Part shown: piece after piece, positions 44,300 to 54,252 of the stretch
How the letters are laid out: each line of letters starts with the position of its first letter
How positions within the stretch are numbered: position 1 is the first letter of the stretch
Origin: Acidocella sp.
Lineage (GTDB): Bacteria > Pseudomonadota > Alphaproteobacteria > Acetobacterales > Acetobacteraceae
Reading direction: 5' to 3'
Length of the DNA: 64,000 nucleotides
Assembly (NCBI GenBank): GCA_027308685.1
Contig: DAIDEE010000016.1
Coordinates: 1 to 64,000, forward strand
Position numbers and translations under genes: made by a program
Notes under the pieces: model-generated
Databases searched by the model: none
What the model was told of the DNA's origin: nothing
What the model saw: the letters and a program-made list of their open reading frames with translations, nothing else

Positions 44300-44746
44300 A
44301 TGCTCGATAAGCCTGTCGTTAACGAGTTCTCGCATGTCAAACCTACCGACACGCCCTGGCGGACCGATGGTTTGCGGGATTTTTTCCTCTACCGCGACCT
44401 GGGCATCAAAGATGCCACCGGCGGCCGTGTGATCGCCCATCTGGTGAAGGCCAATCCTGATTGCCCGCCTGAAGCCGGCACCGGCTGGCATCAGCATATC
44501 GCGGAATTTCAGATTGTGATTATGAACAAAGGCTGGGCGCGTTTCATGTATGAAGGCACCGAGCATCTGGTTTCCGCCGGTGATTGTGTGCACCAGCGGC
44601 CCGGCATTACGCATTATCTGTTCGATTATTCGCCGGATATGGAATATCTCGAAATTGTTTCGCCGGCTGATTTCGGTACCGTGGACGTTGAGAGCCCCGG
44701 TGTTGATATTCCGACACCGACACCCTGGGTAAAAGCCGCAGAGTAA
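44300..44746 (+). CDS. Cupin-domain protein
   Basis: A 148-residue single-cupin protein. The first cupin motif is visible as TGWHQHIAEFQIVIMNKGWARF, with two His and the Glu-like positions, and the second as VSAGDCVHQRPGITHYLFDY (each quoted in part). Metal binding is likely; the substrate is unknown. The ATG at 44300 has a strong GAAGGAG site; an ATG at 44255 lacks one. It lies 140 bp after metH and is followed by a dispersed-repeat hairpin. Confidence 0.8.
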   Translation: MLDKPVVNEFSHVKPTDTPWRTDGLRDFFLYRDLGIKDATGGRVIAHLVKANPDCPPEAGTGWHQHIAEFQIVIMNKGWARFMYEGTEHLVSAGDCVHQRPGITHYLFDYSPDMEYLEIVSPADFGTVDVESPGVDIPTPTPWVKAAE

Positions 44747-44762
44747 CTGGCACGGGCTGTTA

Positions 44763-44790
44763 CGTCATTCCCGTGTTGGCGGGAATGACG
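44763..44790. repeat. Dispersed palindromic repeat (ATTCCCG type)
   Basis: A perfect 11-bp stem, CGTCATTCCCG / CGGGAATGACG, around a six-base loop. It lies between the convergent cupin and GST genes and matches the well-known GTCATTCCCG...CGGGAATGAC element scattered through many proteobacterial genomes. It may act as a bidirectional transcript-end hairpin. No second copy was noticed in this window. Confidence 0.7.
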
Positions 44791-44804
44791 GAGCTTTGAG
44801 CTAT

Positions 44805-45461
44805 CTAAAAATCCAAATCCAGTTCGATAATTTCCTGTGGTTCGTCGTGAGACTCGGCCACCCATTCCTTCATCGGCGCCCAACGCATGATGGTATCACC
44901 ATAGGCTTTCGAGAGATCATCAACCACGACATCGTAGCTGAGGAACCGCGTCACCACCGGCGCGTACATGGCATCCGCGATGGTAGGCTTTTTGCCGAAC
45001 AGGTACGGGCCTTTCCAGGTGGTCAGGCAATCTCGCCAGATGCTGGTGATCCGGTCGATATCAGCCTGCGCCGAGGACCAAACGGTGAAGCCTGGCTTAT
45101 GAAAACGCAAATTCATCGGCAGCGAGGACCGCAAAGCCGCAAACCCCGAGTGCATTTCACCCGAAATCGAGCGGCAGCGGGCACGGGCCACCTTCTCCGC
45201 CGGCAGCATGGCGGCTTCCGGGAACAATTCGTTAAGGTACTCGGCGATTGCCAACGTGTCCCATACCGTCACATCACCATGAACCAGGCAGGGCACCAAA
45301 ATAGACGAGGTGCGCATCAACAGCTCCTCCTTCGCCCGCGCGTCATCAGCGGCTACTCTTTCTTCAACGAAATCAATGCCCGAGAGCCGAGCCAGCAAGA
45401 AACCGCGCAGCGACCAGGAGGAGTAATTTTTGCTGCTGATAAGCAGCGTTGCCTCAGTCAT
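44805..45461 (-). CDS. Glutathione S-transferase family protein
   Basis: A 218-residue GST-like protein. The N-terminal thioredoxin-like half has LLISSKNYSSWSLRGFLLARL with the typical Ser-containing SSWSLR turn. The substrate-site region is SSILVPCLVHGDVTVWDTLAIAEYL, including the D-[ST]-AIxEYL motif. The C-terminal helical half has YLFGKKPTIADAMYAPVVTRF. It is most similar in pattern to uncharacterised GST-like proteins of proteobacteria. The start at 45461 gives a complete GST; an upstream open extension has no recognisable domain. Target unknown. Confidence 0.88.
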   Translation of the reverse strand: MTEATLLISSKNYSSWSLRGFLLARLSGIDFVEERVAADDARAKEELLMRTSSILVPCLVHGDVTVWDTLAIAEYLNELFPEAAMLPAEKVARARCRSISGEMHSGFAALRSSLPMNLRFHKPGFTVWSSAQADIDRITSIWRDCLTTWKGPYLFGKKPTIADAMYAPVVTRFLSYDVVVDDLSKAYGDTIMRWAPMKEWVAESHDEPQEIIELDLDF

Positions 45462-45596
45462 ACGGTTTTGCCCTTTCTTTTTAGTGAAAACCAATCCATG
45501 TTTATTTGAGCGTCGAGAGCAAAGCAATGCAATGGTTATTTTAGCGATGACGACATTAGCCCTGAAAACGCCGCAGACTGCGGTTAGGATTTGCGT

Positions 45597-46814
45597 ATGA
45601 TCTACCAGATGTACCAGGCCCAGGCGGATATTATGGACCCGCTGCGCATGATGGCGCGGACCACCAGCCGGCTGATGAAGACCGTGACCCCGCAGGAGCC
45701 GTTTGGCTTGGCGATGCGGCATGTGAACGCCGCGTTTGAAGTGTTCGGCTATTCCGGCACCACCCATAAACGGCCCGCCTACGGCATCAAACAGGTGCAG
45801 GTAGGCAATGCCATGGTGGATGTTACGGACGAGGTGGTTTTTGAGACCCCGTTCGCGAGCCTGGTGCATTTCAAAAAAGATTCCGACCGCAAGCAACCCA
45901 AAGTTTTACTTTGCGCCCCAATGTCCGGCCATTTTGCCACGCTGCTGCGCCATACCGTTGAGGTGCTACTGCAGGACCACGATGTTTACATCACTGACTG
46001 GCATAATGCGCGTGATATTCCGGTTGAGGCCGGGGTGTTCGGGTTTGATGAATATGTTGAACATATCATGAAATTCCTCGAACAACTGGGCCCGCGCTGC
46101 CATGTGGTTGGGGTGTGCCAGCCGACGGTGGCGGTGCTGGCGGCGGTGGCGGTGATGGCTGAAAATAACAATCCCGCGACTCCGCGCAGCATGACACTGA
46201 TGGCCGGCCCGATTGATACCAGGCGCAACCCGACCAGGGTGAATATACTTGCAAAGACCAAGGATATTTCATGGTTCGAGAAAAAAATGATCGGCGTGGT
46301 GCCATGGCGCTATCGTGGCGCCGGGCGGCGGGTGTACCCCGGTTTCGTGCAGCTTTCGGCGTTTGTCTCGATGAATCTCGACAAGCATATGTCGGCGCAT
46401 TTCAAACAGTACCGCTCGCTAGCCGCGCAGGACGCCGACGCCGCCGATACGCACCGCGCCTTTTACGATGAATATCTGGCGGTGATGGATTTGCCGGCAG
46501 AATTTTACCTCGAAACCGTGCAGCGCATTTTCATGGACCATGAATTGCCAAGAGGCGCGTTGAAGTACCGCGGCAAGCCAGTGCGGCCGGAGATGATTAA
46601 AAAAACCTTCCTGTTCACCGTGGAAGGGGAGCGTGACGATATTTGTGGGCTGGGGCAAACCGCCTCAGCGCTGGATTTATGCACCGGCATCCGCCCGCTG
46701 CTGAAGCGCCACCATGTGCAAATTGGCGTTGGCCATTACGGCGTATTCTCAGGCAAACGCTGGGCAACTGAGATTTACCCCCGCGTGCGGGAGGTTATTG
46801 AGTTTAGCGTTTAG
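45597..46814 (+). CDS. phaZ: Intracellular poly(3-hydroxybutyrate) depolymerase
   Basis: Mobilises stored PHB granules in the cytoplasm. About 405 residues, with the family N-terminus MIYQMYQAQADIMDPLRMM (in part). The alpha/beta-hydrolase nucleophile elbow reads GVCQPTV, so the nucleophile is Cys174 and not a serine. This is the pattern known for intracellular PhaZ of Ralstonia type. Later conserved regions are GPIDTRRNPT, and YRGKPVRPEMIKKTFLFTVEGERDDI with the acid (quoted in part), and the C-terminal HYGVFSGKRW containing the catalytic His. The ATG at 45597 is chosen over a TTG six bases earlier. Confidence 0.92.
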   Translation: MIYQMYQAQADIMDPLRMMARTTSRLMKTVTPQEPFGLAMRHVNAAFEVFGYSGTTHKRPAYGIKQVQVGNAMVDVTDEVVFETPFASLVHFKKDSDRKQPKVLLCAPMSGHFATLLRHTVEVLLQDHDVYITDWHNARDIPVEAGVFGFDEYVEHIMKFLEQLGPRCHVVGVCQPTVAVLAAVAVMAENNNPATPRSMTLMAGPIDTRRNPTRVNILAKTKDISWFEKKMIGVVPWRYRGAGRRVYPGFVQLSAFVSMNLDKHMSAHFKQYRSLAAQDADAADTHRAFYDEYLAVMDLPAEFYLETVQRIFMDHELPRGALKYRGKPVRPEMIKKTFLFTVEGERDDICGLGQTASALDLCTGIRPLLKRHHVQIGVGHYGVFSGKRWATEIYPRVREVIEFSV

Positions 46815-46817
46815 GTG

Positions 46818-48199
46818 TCATTCGGCAGCAGATTGGCGACGAGCAAACGCCACTGCAGCCAGGACACAAATTATTGGCACCGCAGGAATAAGGTATCTCG
46901 GCTCTAAATGCACGGGCATATAGAGGCCCGTTAGACCAACCGGCACACACCACAGTGCCCGTAAATCCCATGATGGTATTTTATTTTTACTAAGAAACCA
47001 CGGGCTTATTAAACCATAAACTGCAATTATGGTTCCAAATAATCTCATGATTACGTCATTGAACATCCAGGGTAAAGCGCCAAAATCACCATGCATAAGA
47101 TTACGCCACAAAATATTTAACCGATAAAAAGTAGGTCTTGTCCAGTTTGAATACACCATCAAGGTAGAAATAGTATCCGTTGGTTGAAACGGCATGGCAA
47201 GATATTGATAACTAAAATCCTGCAAAGTCGTAATCAGCATGGCTCCTGGAAAACGCATCCAAGTTTTAAAATAGCGTTGAGTTGCTTGCTTTGCTATTTC
47301 AGGCGCAGTCAATCCATAAGTCTTGAAAAGTGTTGTCTGCAAATCGTAAATTTTGTCGTATCCTCCGATACCAACGGTTTGATTTGCAACTTTGTCAAAT
47401 GCATCATCAGTACTATATACTGGTAGATGGTCCTTAAGTAGTGGAAGAACAGCCTGCACCATAACTATCTGAGCACTCGTCGTTAAAACCGGCCCTGCAC
47501 CTCGAGACATATTCCAGCTAATTTGTGCTGTTGCGACCATCCAGCAAGGTAAAACCAACAGAGCAATACATAGGGGTCTGCGTTTCGCAAGAAGTGCTAG
47601 CGGCACGTAGGCAAACACTAAAAAATAGTTGCTTCTCGAAAGCTGGTTGCGAAAGCAATCAAAATTCCTGCTATTAGCGCACCGCGCCAAGAGGGACTCA
47701 AAATCAGACTACAAGCTGCAGCAGCAATAGCGGCGCTGTAAAGAGAGTCAGTGAGGACACAAATATTAGCCACTACAGCAAAACCAAGGGCAGGTAAAAA
47801 ACTCGCCAGCAACGCCAATCTGGGGGTCGCATACAATTTTAATGCCGTTAGATACGTCAGGATAACAAGCACTGACTGCACCAAAATTTGCAGGAGCACC
47901 AGTAGTAATCGCCAATAATGAGGTTGAATGGATTGAAGCATTGCCAGTAAGGCTGGAAACCCGCCTATTCTATAAAGGCTTATTGGCGATGCTGAGGACT
48001 GTAATAAAGCAGAGCCTGACGGAACCGCAAACGTACGTATTTCTTCAGCAAAGCTGATGTAACCGGGCGAATCAGGGGTCTCAATGATGCCAAAAACAGC
48101 TAATGCTAGCAAAGATGGAACGGCAGCAGCGGCCGCTAATCCAAAAAGCCCCCAACGATTGAGTTTTAATTGACTTAATCGCGAAAGACTAACCTTCAA
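46818..48199 (-). pseudogene. Frameshifted multi-pass membrane glycosyltransferase-like gene
   Basis: Two overlapping minus-strand frames read as one protein of about 460 residues if one base is added in a run of six A (plus strand 47620-47625). The first half (start at 48199) has a membrane helix, then ETPDSPGYISFAEEIRTF, and more hydrophobic segments. It ends at FREATIF with a stop in the A-run. The second half continues LVFAYVPLALL and more helices, ending in HLEPRYLIPAVPIICVLAAV. The D-S-P-GY element after the first helix and the late EPRY resemble GT39/GT-C type transferases. Base composition is clearly lower in GC than the flanks. This is either a real single-base loss or a sequencing error in the homopolymer. 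Confidence 0.7.
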
Positions 48200-48278
48200 G
48201 TAAGTATTACCTTTGAACTATGAGATTTGATATTGTTAACAAAAAGGTTGGCATATACCAACATAACGATCAAAACAT

Positions 48279-48773
48279 TTACGTACCAACATTTGATTCT
48301 AAGTTTGCCGGTACGCTTAGGCTCACCGGCGGGCCATACACGGCCCTTGCTCGCTTCAAAAACGCGTTCACCATCAGCCGCACCGCCTCGGTGAACACCG
48401 CGCCGATGGCCTTTTGCAAAACAAAATTACGGAACTCGAAATCCACGTAAAAATCCACTACACAGCCTTGCGCGTCCGGGGTGAATTTCCATTCGTTGTG
48501 CAAATATTTGAAAGGGCCATTTTCGTATTTTACATGAATGGCGCAGTACCCAGTGACATCAGGTGGGGTTAGCGTCACGCGGCTGGTAAAGCTCTCGCGG
48601 AATGGGCCGAAGCCAATGGTCAGGTCTGCCACCAGTTCATCAGCGATCTTACTGCGGATGCGCGCGCCCACACACCAGGGCAAAAAACTTGGATATTTGG
48701 CAACATCGGCGACCAACGCGAATAGCTGCGCCGGCGAGTATGGCACCAGCTTGCGCTCAGTGTAGCTTGTCAT
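48279..48773 (-). CDS. COQ10/RatA-like START-domain protein
   Basis: A 164-residue polyketide-cyclase/START-fold protein. The N-terminal YSPAQLFALVADVAKYPSFLPWCVGARI and the middle RESFTSRVTLTPP are typical of the COQ10/RatA group. That group is thought to bind ubiquinone or related hydrophobic ligands; a ribosome-toxin role is only claimed for the E. coli member. The last 15 residues after VYG look non-conserved, and the gene ends at the border of the low-GC patch, so the tail may have been remodelled. It directly follows lipA (start three bases after the lipA stop region). Confidence 0.85.
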   Translation of the reverse strand: MTSYTERKLVPYSPAQLFALVADVAKYPSFLPWCVGARIRSKIADELVADLTIGFGPFRESFTSRVTLTPPDVTGYCAIHVKYENGPFKYLHNEWKFTPDAQGCVVDFYVDFEFRNFVLQKAIGAVFTEAVRLMVNAFLKRARAVYGPPVSLSVPANLESNVGT

Positions 48774-48775
48774 GC

Positions 48776-49726
48776 TCAGGCAGCCAGTTTTTTGGCACGA
48801 GCCTCACGCAGCGCCGCAAAATCGGCATCGGCGTGGTAGGAGCTGCGGGTCAGCGGGGTGGCGGAAACCTGCAAAAAGCCCTTGGCGCGGGCGATGGCGG
48901 CGTATTCCGCAAATTCCTCGGGTGTCACAAACCGCTCCACCGCCGCGTGCTTTACCGTGGGCTGTAGATATTGGCCGAGCGTGAGAAAATCCACATCGGC
49001 AATCCGCAGATCATCCATCACCTGGCCGATTTCGGGCTTGGCCTCGCCTAAGCCCACCATCAGGCCGGATTTCGTGAAAATCGAAGCATCCAGCGTTTTC
49101 ACGGTATCGAGCAGCCGCAGCGACTGGAAATAGCGGGCACCCGGGCGGATGGTGGGGTATAGGCGGGGTACGGTTTCCAGATTGTGGTTGAACACATCCG
49201 GCTTGGCCGCCACCACAATTTCGATAGCACCGGGTTTGCGCAGAAAATCCGGGGTTAAAATCTCGATGGTGGTGGCAGGTGCTGCGTTGCGGATGGCGGC
49301 AATCACGGCAGCAAAATGTGCAGCCCCGCCGTCGGGCAAATCATCGCGGTCCACCGAGGTGATCACCACATGGCGAAGCCCCAGGGTAGCCACCGCATCA
49401 GCAACGCGGGCGGGTTCGGTGGCATCCAGCGCGTGGGGAACCCCGGTGGCGACATTGCAGAAGCTACAGGCGCGGGTGCAAATTTCGCCCATAATCATCA
49501 TGGTGGCGTGGCGTTGCGACCAGCATTCGCCGATATTCGGGCAGGCGGCTTCCTCGCACACCGTTACCAGCCCGTTCGCCCGCATCAGCGCGTGGGTTTC
49601 ATGATAAACCGGGCTGGTCGGCGCTTTCACGCGAATCCAGGCGGGTTTGCGGCTGATCGGGTTATCCACCCGATGCTGCTTCTCCGGGTGGCGGACGCGG
49701 TGATCGATCTCGATACGGGTGCTCAT
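48776..49726 (-). CDS. lipA: Lipoyl synthase
   Basis: A radical-SAM enzyme that inserts two sulfur atoms into protein-bound octanoate. Both iron-sulfur clusters are visible: the auxiliary-cluster motif [13 protein letters not shown] and the radical-SAM [27 protein letters not shown] and MVGLGEA follow. The start MSTRIEIDH at 49726 gives 316 residues; the open frame upstream lies in the lpd end. It sits in the pyruvate dehydrogenase operon, whose E2 and E1-beta lipoyl domains it serves. Confidence 0.95.
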   Translation of the reverse strand: MSTRIEIDHRVRHPEKQHRVDNPISRKPAWIRVKAPTSPVYHETHALMRANGLVTVCEEAACPNIGECWSQRHATMMIMGEICTRACSFCNVATGVPHALDATEPARVADAVATLGLRHVVITSVDRDDLPDGGAAHFAAVIAAIRNAAPATTIEILTPDFLRKPGAIEIVVAAKPDVFNHNLETVPRLYPTIRPGARYFQSLRLLDTVKTLDASIFTKSGLMVGLGEAKPEIGQVMDDLRIADVDFLTLGQYLQPTVKHAAVERFVTPEEFAEYAAIARAKGFLQVSATPLTRSSYHADADFAALREARAKKLAA

Positions 49727-49730
49727 GGCC

Positions 49731-51131
49731 CTAGAAATGTATAACCCTGCCATAGGCGTCAAGCACCGACTCGTGCATGGCTTCACTGATGGTGGGGTGC
49801 GGGAACACGGTGTGCATCAATTCCGCCTCGGTGGTCTCCAAAGTGCGGGCGATCACGTAGCCCTGGATCATCTCGGTGACTTCGGCGCCGATCATGTGAG
49901 CGCCCAGCAACTCGCCGGTTTTGGCGTCGAACACGGTCTTCACGAAGCCCTCTGGCTCGCCCATGGCAATGGCCTTGCCGTTGCCGATGAAGGGGAAGCG
50001 GCCCACTTTCACCTCATGCCCGGCGGCCTTGGCCTTGGCTTCGGTTAGCCCCACTGAGGCCACCTGCGGGCGGCAATAAGTGCAACCGGGGATGTTGCCG
50101 GTTTCCATCGGGTGCGGGTGCAGCCCGGCGATGTGCTCAACGCACACCACGCCCTCATGGCTGGCCTTATGCGCCAGCCAAGGCGGGCCAGCGAGATCGC
50201 CGATGGCATACACGCCCGGCTCGCCGGTGGCCCCGTAGCCATCCACCACCACATGGGTGCGCTCCACCTTCGCCTTGGTGCCTTCAAGCCCGAGATTTTC
50301 GACATTGCCGACGATGCCGACGGCCGAGATCACCCGGTCCACGGTGATTTTTTGCTCCTTGCCGCCGGCTTCCACCGTTACCTCGACGCTGTTGGCAGCT
50401 TTTTTGATGCCCTTGACCGTGGCCGAGGTGATGATTTTCATCCCCTGCTTCACAAACGCCTTGGCGGCGAAAGCGGAGACCTCCTCATCTTCCACCGGCA
50501 GCACCCGGTCCAGCATCTCCACCACGGTCACCTGGGCACCCATATTCTGGTAGAAACTGGCAAATTCGATGCCGATGGCACCAGAGCCCATCACCAGCAA
50601 GGATTTCGGCATTTCAGTGGGCACCATCGCCTCGAAATAGCTCCAGATCAACTTACCATCGACCTCAATGCCGGGGATTTGGCGGGGCCGTGCGCCGGTG
50701 GCCAGGATGATGTTTTTGGCGCTCAGGGTGGCGATTTTTTTACTGTCCTTGGTCACTTCAAGCGTGCCTTTGCCGGCCAGCTTACCATAGCCGTCGATCA
50801 CCGTGACTTTGTTCTTCTTCAACAAATGCGTGACACCGGAAGAGAGTTGCTTGGCAATGCCGCGTGAGCGCTCGACGATTTTCTCGACATCGAAGCTGAA
50901 ATTGCCGCCCGAAAAACCGAACTCATCGAGATGATGCAACAGATGGTTGATTTCGGATGATCGCAACAGCGCCTTGGTGGGGATGCAACCCCAATTGAGG
51001 CAAATGCCCCCAAGGTGCTTGCCCTCAACCAGCGCCACCTTCATGTTCAACTGCGCGGCCCGAATGGCCGCCACATAACCGCCTGGCCCGCCGCCAACCA
51101 CGATCAAATCAAAATTTTGTTCATCTGCCAT
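49731..51131 (-). CDS. lpd: Dihydrolipoyl dehydrogenase (E3)
   Basis: An FAD flavoprotein that reoxidises dihydrolipoamide with NAD. 466 residues. It has an N-terminal FAD motif [18 protein letters not shown], the redox-active disulfide in [16 protein letters not shown], the NAD-binding [29 protein letters not shown] and the C-terminal [15 protein letters not shown] with the catalytic His-Glu pair (each in part). The ATG at 51131 has AAGGA eight bases upstream. It is part of the pdh operon, between the GNAT gene and lipA. Confidence 0.95.
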   Translation of the reverse strand: MADEQNFDLIVVGGGPGGYVAAIRAAQLNMKVALVEGKHLGGICLNWGCIPTKALLRSSEINHLLHHLDEFGFSGGNFSFDVEKIVERSRGIAKQLSSGVTHLLKKNKVTVIDGYGKLAGKGTLEVTKDSKKIATLSAKNIILATGARPRQIPGIEVDGKLIWSYFEAMVPTEMPKSLLVMGSGAIGIEFASFYQNMGAQVTVVEMLDRVLPVEDEEVSAFAAKAFVKQGMKIITSATVKGIKKAANSVEVTVEAGGKEQKITVDRVISAVGIVGNVENLGLEGTKAKVERTHVVVDGYGATGEPGVYAIGDLAGPPWLAHKASHEGVVCVEHIAGLHPHPMETGNIPGCTYCRPQVASVGLTEAKAKAAGHEVKVGRFPFIGNGKAIAMGEPEGFVKTVFDAKTGELLGAHMIGAEVTEMIQGYVIARTLETTEAELMHTVFPHPTISEAMHESVLDAYGRVIHF

Positions 51132-51133
51132 GT

Positions 51134-51613
51134 TCAAATTCCTTTTTCCGCGAGGGCATGCAGCGCATCACCGCTCAAGCGATATTTGGTCCATTCGGCC
51201 ATCGAGGCCGCACCGATTGATTCGTAAAACCGGATAGCAGGCCGATTCCAATTGAGAACCGACCATTCCATTCTGTGATAGCCGCGTGCGACAGTAAGTG
51301 CCGCCAGATACTGAAAGATCATGTGCCCAGCCCCAAGCCCGCGGGCCGATTCATTCACAAACACATCCTCAATATGCAGGGTGGGCTTACCAGTCCAGGT
51401 ATTGAAACTCTCCGAGAAAATCGCAAAGCCGATCTCGCCTTCTGGGGTATCTACGATAATCGCCTGCGCCCGAGGCACCGCACCAAACAAGGCTTCGTGC
51501 AGATCCTCGAGCGTCATTTTCACCATATGCGGCTCCCGCTCAAACGTTGCCAGCTGCACGATGAAATCGTGAATTGCCGGCACGTCCGCAGGGGTTATGG
51601 CGCGTAAGATCAC
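51134..51613 (-). CDS. GNAT family N-acetyltransferase
   Basis: A 159-residue acetyl-CoA-dependent acyltransferase. The acetyl-CoA pyrophosphate loop is visible as [16 protein letters not shown] (about residues 88-103), followed by [19 protein letters not shown], the typical C-terminal motif (both in part). The pattern resembles diamine/thialysine N-acetyltransferases, but substrate is not assigned. It starts with GTG at 51613 overlapping the pdhC stop (GTGA) and ends two bases before lpd, so it is a true member of the pdh operon. This is an unusual passenger. Confidence 0.88.
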   Translation of the reverse strand: MILRAITPADVPAIHDFIVQLATFEREPHMVKMTLEDLHEALFGAVPRAQAIIVDTPEGEIGFAIFSESFNTWTGKPTLHIEDVFVNESARGLGAGHMIFQYLAALTVARGYHRMEWSVLNWNRPAIRFYESIGAASMAEWTKYRLSGDALHALAEKGI

Positions 51614-52887
51614 AGCATCAGGCTCAGCGGGTCTTCAATGATGGCTTTCAAAGTCGAGAGGAATTCCGCACCCAGGGCGCCATCCACCACCCGGTGATCG
51701 CACGAGAGCGTGACCGTCATCATGGTGGCAATCACGATGGTGTCGTTCTTTACCACGGCGCGCTTTTCACCCGCACCCACCGCCAGAATTCCAGCTTGCG
51801 GCGGGTTGATGATGGCAGAAAATTCCGGGATGCCAAACATGCCGAGGTTGGAGATGGAGAAACCGCCACCTTGGAATTCCTCTGGTTTCAACTTGCCGGT
51901 TTTGGCACGAGCGCCAAGGTCTTTCATGGTGTTGCTGATGGCCGCTAAACCAAGTTGATCGGCCTTGCGGACAATTGGCGTGATCAACCCATCGGGGATG
52001 GAGACAGCGATGGAAATATCGACATCATCATACTGAATGATCGCCTCGTCGGTGTACGACGCATTCACCTGTGGATGCCGGCGCAGCGCCACGCCGCAGG
52101 CCTTGATGATAAGGTCGTTAACTGAAAGTTTGAAGGCGCTGGCACCATCCTTCGGTGACTTCGCATTCAGGTCAGCCCGCAGTTTCAGCAGCGCATCGAT
52201 CTCGATGTTGCTGGTGAGATAAAAATGCGGAACGTTTTGTTTGGATTCCGTCAGGCGCTTGGCGATAACCTTGCGCATTGTGGAGTTCTGCAACTTCTTG
52301 TGCGGGGCTGTGATAATTGGTGCAGGTGCAGCAGGTTTCGGCGCGGGTGCCGCAACCGGCGCAGCAGCGGTAACAGCTGGAGCAGCGGCCGGTGCATGGG
52401 CTGCACCGCCTGCAATGTCAGCCTTCACAATCCGGCCGTTCGGGCCGGAGCCTTTGATGGTGGTGATATCTATACCAGCCTGCTTGGCCATGCGGCGTGC
52501 CAGCGGCGAAGCAAATACGCGCTCACCATGGTCCACCGCCATATGCTGTGCGGGGGCCCAAGCCGCAGGTGCCGCAGCAACCGGGGCCGCAGGGGTTACT
52601 GCTACAGCCGCCGCCGCGGGCGCAGATGCGTCGGTTTTCTCGCCCTTGGTGGCGGTCAGAATGGCGATTACCGCATTCACCGCCACGCCTTCAGTACCCT
52701 CAGGCACGACGATCTTCGCAACGAAGCCTTCATCCACCGCCTCAACTTCCATCGTCGCCTTGTCGGTTTCGATTTCAGCCAGCAGGTCGCCGGATTTCAC
52801 TTCATCGCCTTCTTTTTTCAGCCAGCGCGACAGTTTGCCTTCCGTCATCGTAGGCGAAAGTGCCGGCATCAAAATATTGGTTGCCAT
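51610..52887 (-). CDS. pdhC: Pyruvate dehydrogenase E2, dihydrolipoamide acetyltransferase
   Basis: The core of the pyruvate dehydrogenase complex, moving acetyl groups from lipoamide to CoA. About 425 residues. It has one N-terminal lipoyl domain (lipoyl-Lys in [15 protein letters not shown]), an Ala/Pro linker, and a peripheral-subunit-binding domain ([17 protein letters not shown] ... [13 protein letters not shown]). A second Ala/Pro linker leads to the catalytic domain ending in [14 protein letters not shown] with the active-site His and Asp. The ATG at 52887 follows GGAG. Confidence 0.95.
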   Translation of the reverse strand: MATNILMPALSPTMTEGKLSRWLKKEGDEVKSGDLLAEIETDKATMEVEAVDEGFVAKIVVPEGTEGVAVNAVIAILTATKGEKTDASAPAAAAVAVTPAAPVAAAPAAWAPAQHMAVDHGERVFASPLARRMAKQAGIDITTIKGSGPNGRIVKADIAGGAAHAPAAAPAVTAAAPVAAPAPKPAAPAPIITAPHKKLQNSTMRKVIAKRLTESKQNVPHFYLTSNIEIDALLKLRADLNAKSPKDGASAFKLSVNDLIIKACGVALRRHPQVNASYTDEAIIQYDDVDISIAVSIPDGLITPIVRKADQLGLAAISNTMKDLGARAKTGKLKPEEFQGGGFSISNLGMFGIPEFSAIINPPQAGILAVGAGEKRAVVKNDTIVIATMMTVTLSCDHRVVDGALGAEFLSTLKAIIEDPLSLML

Positions 52888-52903
52888 GTTTATGCTCCTT
52901 GCC

Positions 52904-54250
52904 TCAGATAATTTTTTTGACCGCGTCCACAACCCAATTCGGCTGTGGCAGCGCCAGTTTTTCGAGATTCGCCGCATACGGCATCGGCACATCCAGTCCC
53001 GCCACCCGCACCGGCGGTGCGTCCAGCCAGTCGAAGCAATGCTCGGTGACGGTCATGCAAATCTCGGAGCCGATACCGGCGAACGGCCAGCCCTCTTCCA
53101 CGCTCACCACGCGGTTGGTTTTTTTCACCGATTCCACAATGGTCGCCACATCCAAAGGCCGGATGGTGCGCAGATTGATCACCTCGGCGCTAATCCCCTG
53201 CCCGGCCAAAATCTCGGCGGCTTTCAGGGCCACATCCACCATGATGGAGAATGCCACGATCGTCACATCCGAACCAACCCGCTCAATCTTCGCCTTGCCG
53301 ATGGGCAGGATGAAATCATCGGAAACCGGACAATCGAAGGTCTGGCCATAAAGAATTTCATTCTCGAGAAAAATAACCGGGTTCGGGTCACGGATGGCCG
53401 CGCGCATCAAGCCCTTGGCATCCGCGGCAGACCACGGGGCCACCACCTTCAAACCGGGGCAATGGGCGTACCAGGAGGCAAAGCACTGGCTATGCTGGGC
53501 ACCGACGCGTGATGCCGCACCATTGGGGCCGCGGAACACGATCGGGCAGCCCATCTGGCCACCTGACATATATAAGGTTTTGGCAGCGGAATTGATGATC
53601 TGGTCAATCGCCTGCATGGCGAAGTTGAAGGTCATGAATTCAACAATCGGCTTCAGCCCGTTCATCGCCGCACCCACGGCCATGCCGGTAAAGCCATGTT
53701 CAGTGATCGGCGTATCGATCACGCGGCGGGGGCCAAATTCATCGAGCATCCCCTGACTGATTTTATAAGCGCCCTGGTACTGCGCCACTTCTTCACCCAT
53801 CAGGAACACATCGGGGTCAGCGCGCATCTCCAGGCTCATGCCGGCACGCAAGGCCTCGCGTACAGTGGTGGGTTTGGTCTCCCCCCAGGATGGCTCAGCA
53901 ATTTCATGATGCTCGGCTTTTACGGCCGGCGCCGGTGCGGCGGCTTTTGGTGCAGCGATGGGAGCTTCAACCTTCGGTGCCGCTGCGGGTGCGGCTTTGG
54001 CCGTTTCGCCTTCAACGCCCAATGTGGCGATCACGGCATTCACCGGCACACCTTCAGTGCCTTCTTCCACCAGAATGCTGAGGATTTTTCCCTCATCAAC
54101 GGCTTCAACCTCCATCGTCGCTTTATCGGTCTCAATCTCGGCAATCACATCGCCGGATTTCACATCATCGCCAACTTTCTTCAGCCATTTGGAAAGCTTG
54201 CCTTCCGTCATGGTGGGCGAAAGTGCTGGCATCAAAATTTCGGTTGCCAT
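52904..54250 (-). CDS. pdhB: Pyruvate dehydrogenase E1 beta with N-terminal lipoyl domain
   Basis: 448 residues. Residues about 1-80 form a lipoyl domain almost identical in design to that of E2 ([15 protein letters not shown]). An Ala/Pro/Lys linker follows, then a standard E1-beta: [50 protein letters not shown] and [19 protein letters not shown] (in parts). Lipoylated E1-beta is known from alphaproteobacteria. Overlaps none; the ATG lies two bases after the pdhA stop, so it is co-translated. The E1 lipoyl arm adds a second swinging arm per complex. Confidence 0.95.
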   Translation of the reverse strand: MATEILMPALSPTMTEGKLSKWLKKVGDDVKSGDVIAEIETDKATMEVEAVDEGKILSILVEEGTEGVPVNAVIATLGVEGETAKAAPAAAPKVEAPIAAPKAAAPAPAVKAEHHEIAEPSWGETKPTTVREALRAGMSLEMRADPDVFLMGEEVAQYQGAYKISQGMLDEFGPRRVIDTPITEHGFTGMAVGAAMNGLKPIVEFMTFNFAMQAIDQIINSAAKTLYMSGGQMGCPIVFRGPNGAASRVGAQHSQCFASWYAHCPGLKVVAPWSAADAKGLMRAAIRDPNPVIFLENEILYGQTFDCPVSDDFILPIGKAKIERVGSDVTIVAFSIMVDVALKAAEILAGQGISAEVINLRTIRPLDVATIVESVKKTNRVVSVEEGWPFAGIGSEICMTVTEHCFDWLDAPPVRVAGLDVPMPYAANLEKLALPQPNWVVDAVKKII

Positions 54251-54252
54251 AA

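Noticed and set aside
48279-48773. RatA-type toxin of a toxin-antitoxin system
   Set aside because: The fold is COQ10/START and no antitoxin gene is adjacent; a ubiquinone-binding role is the more common one.
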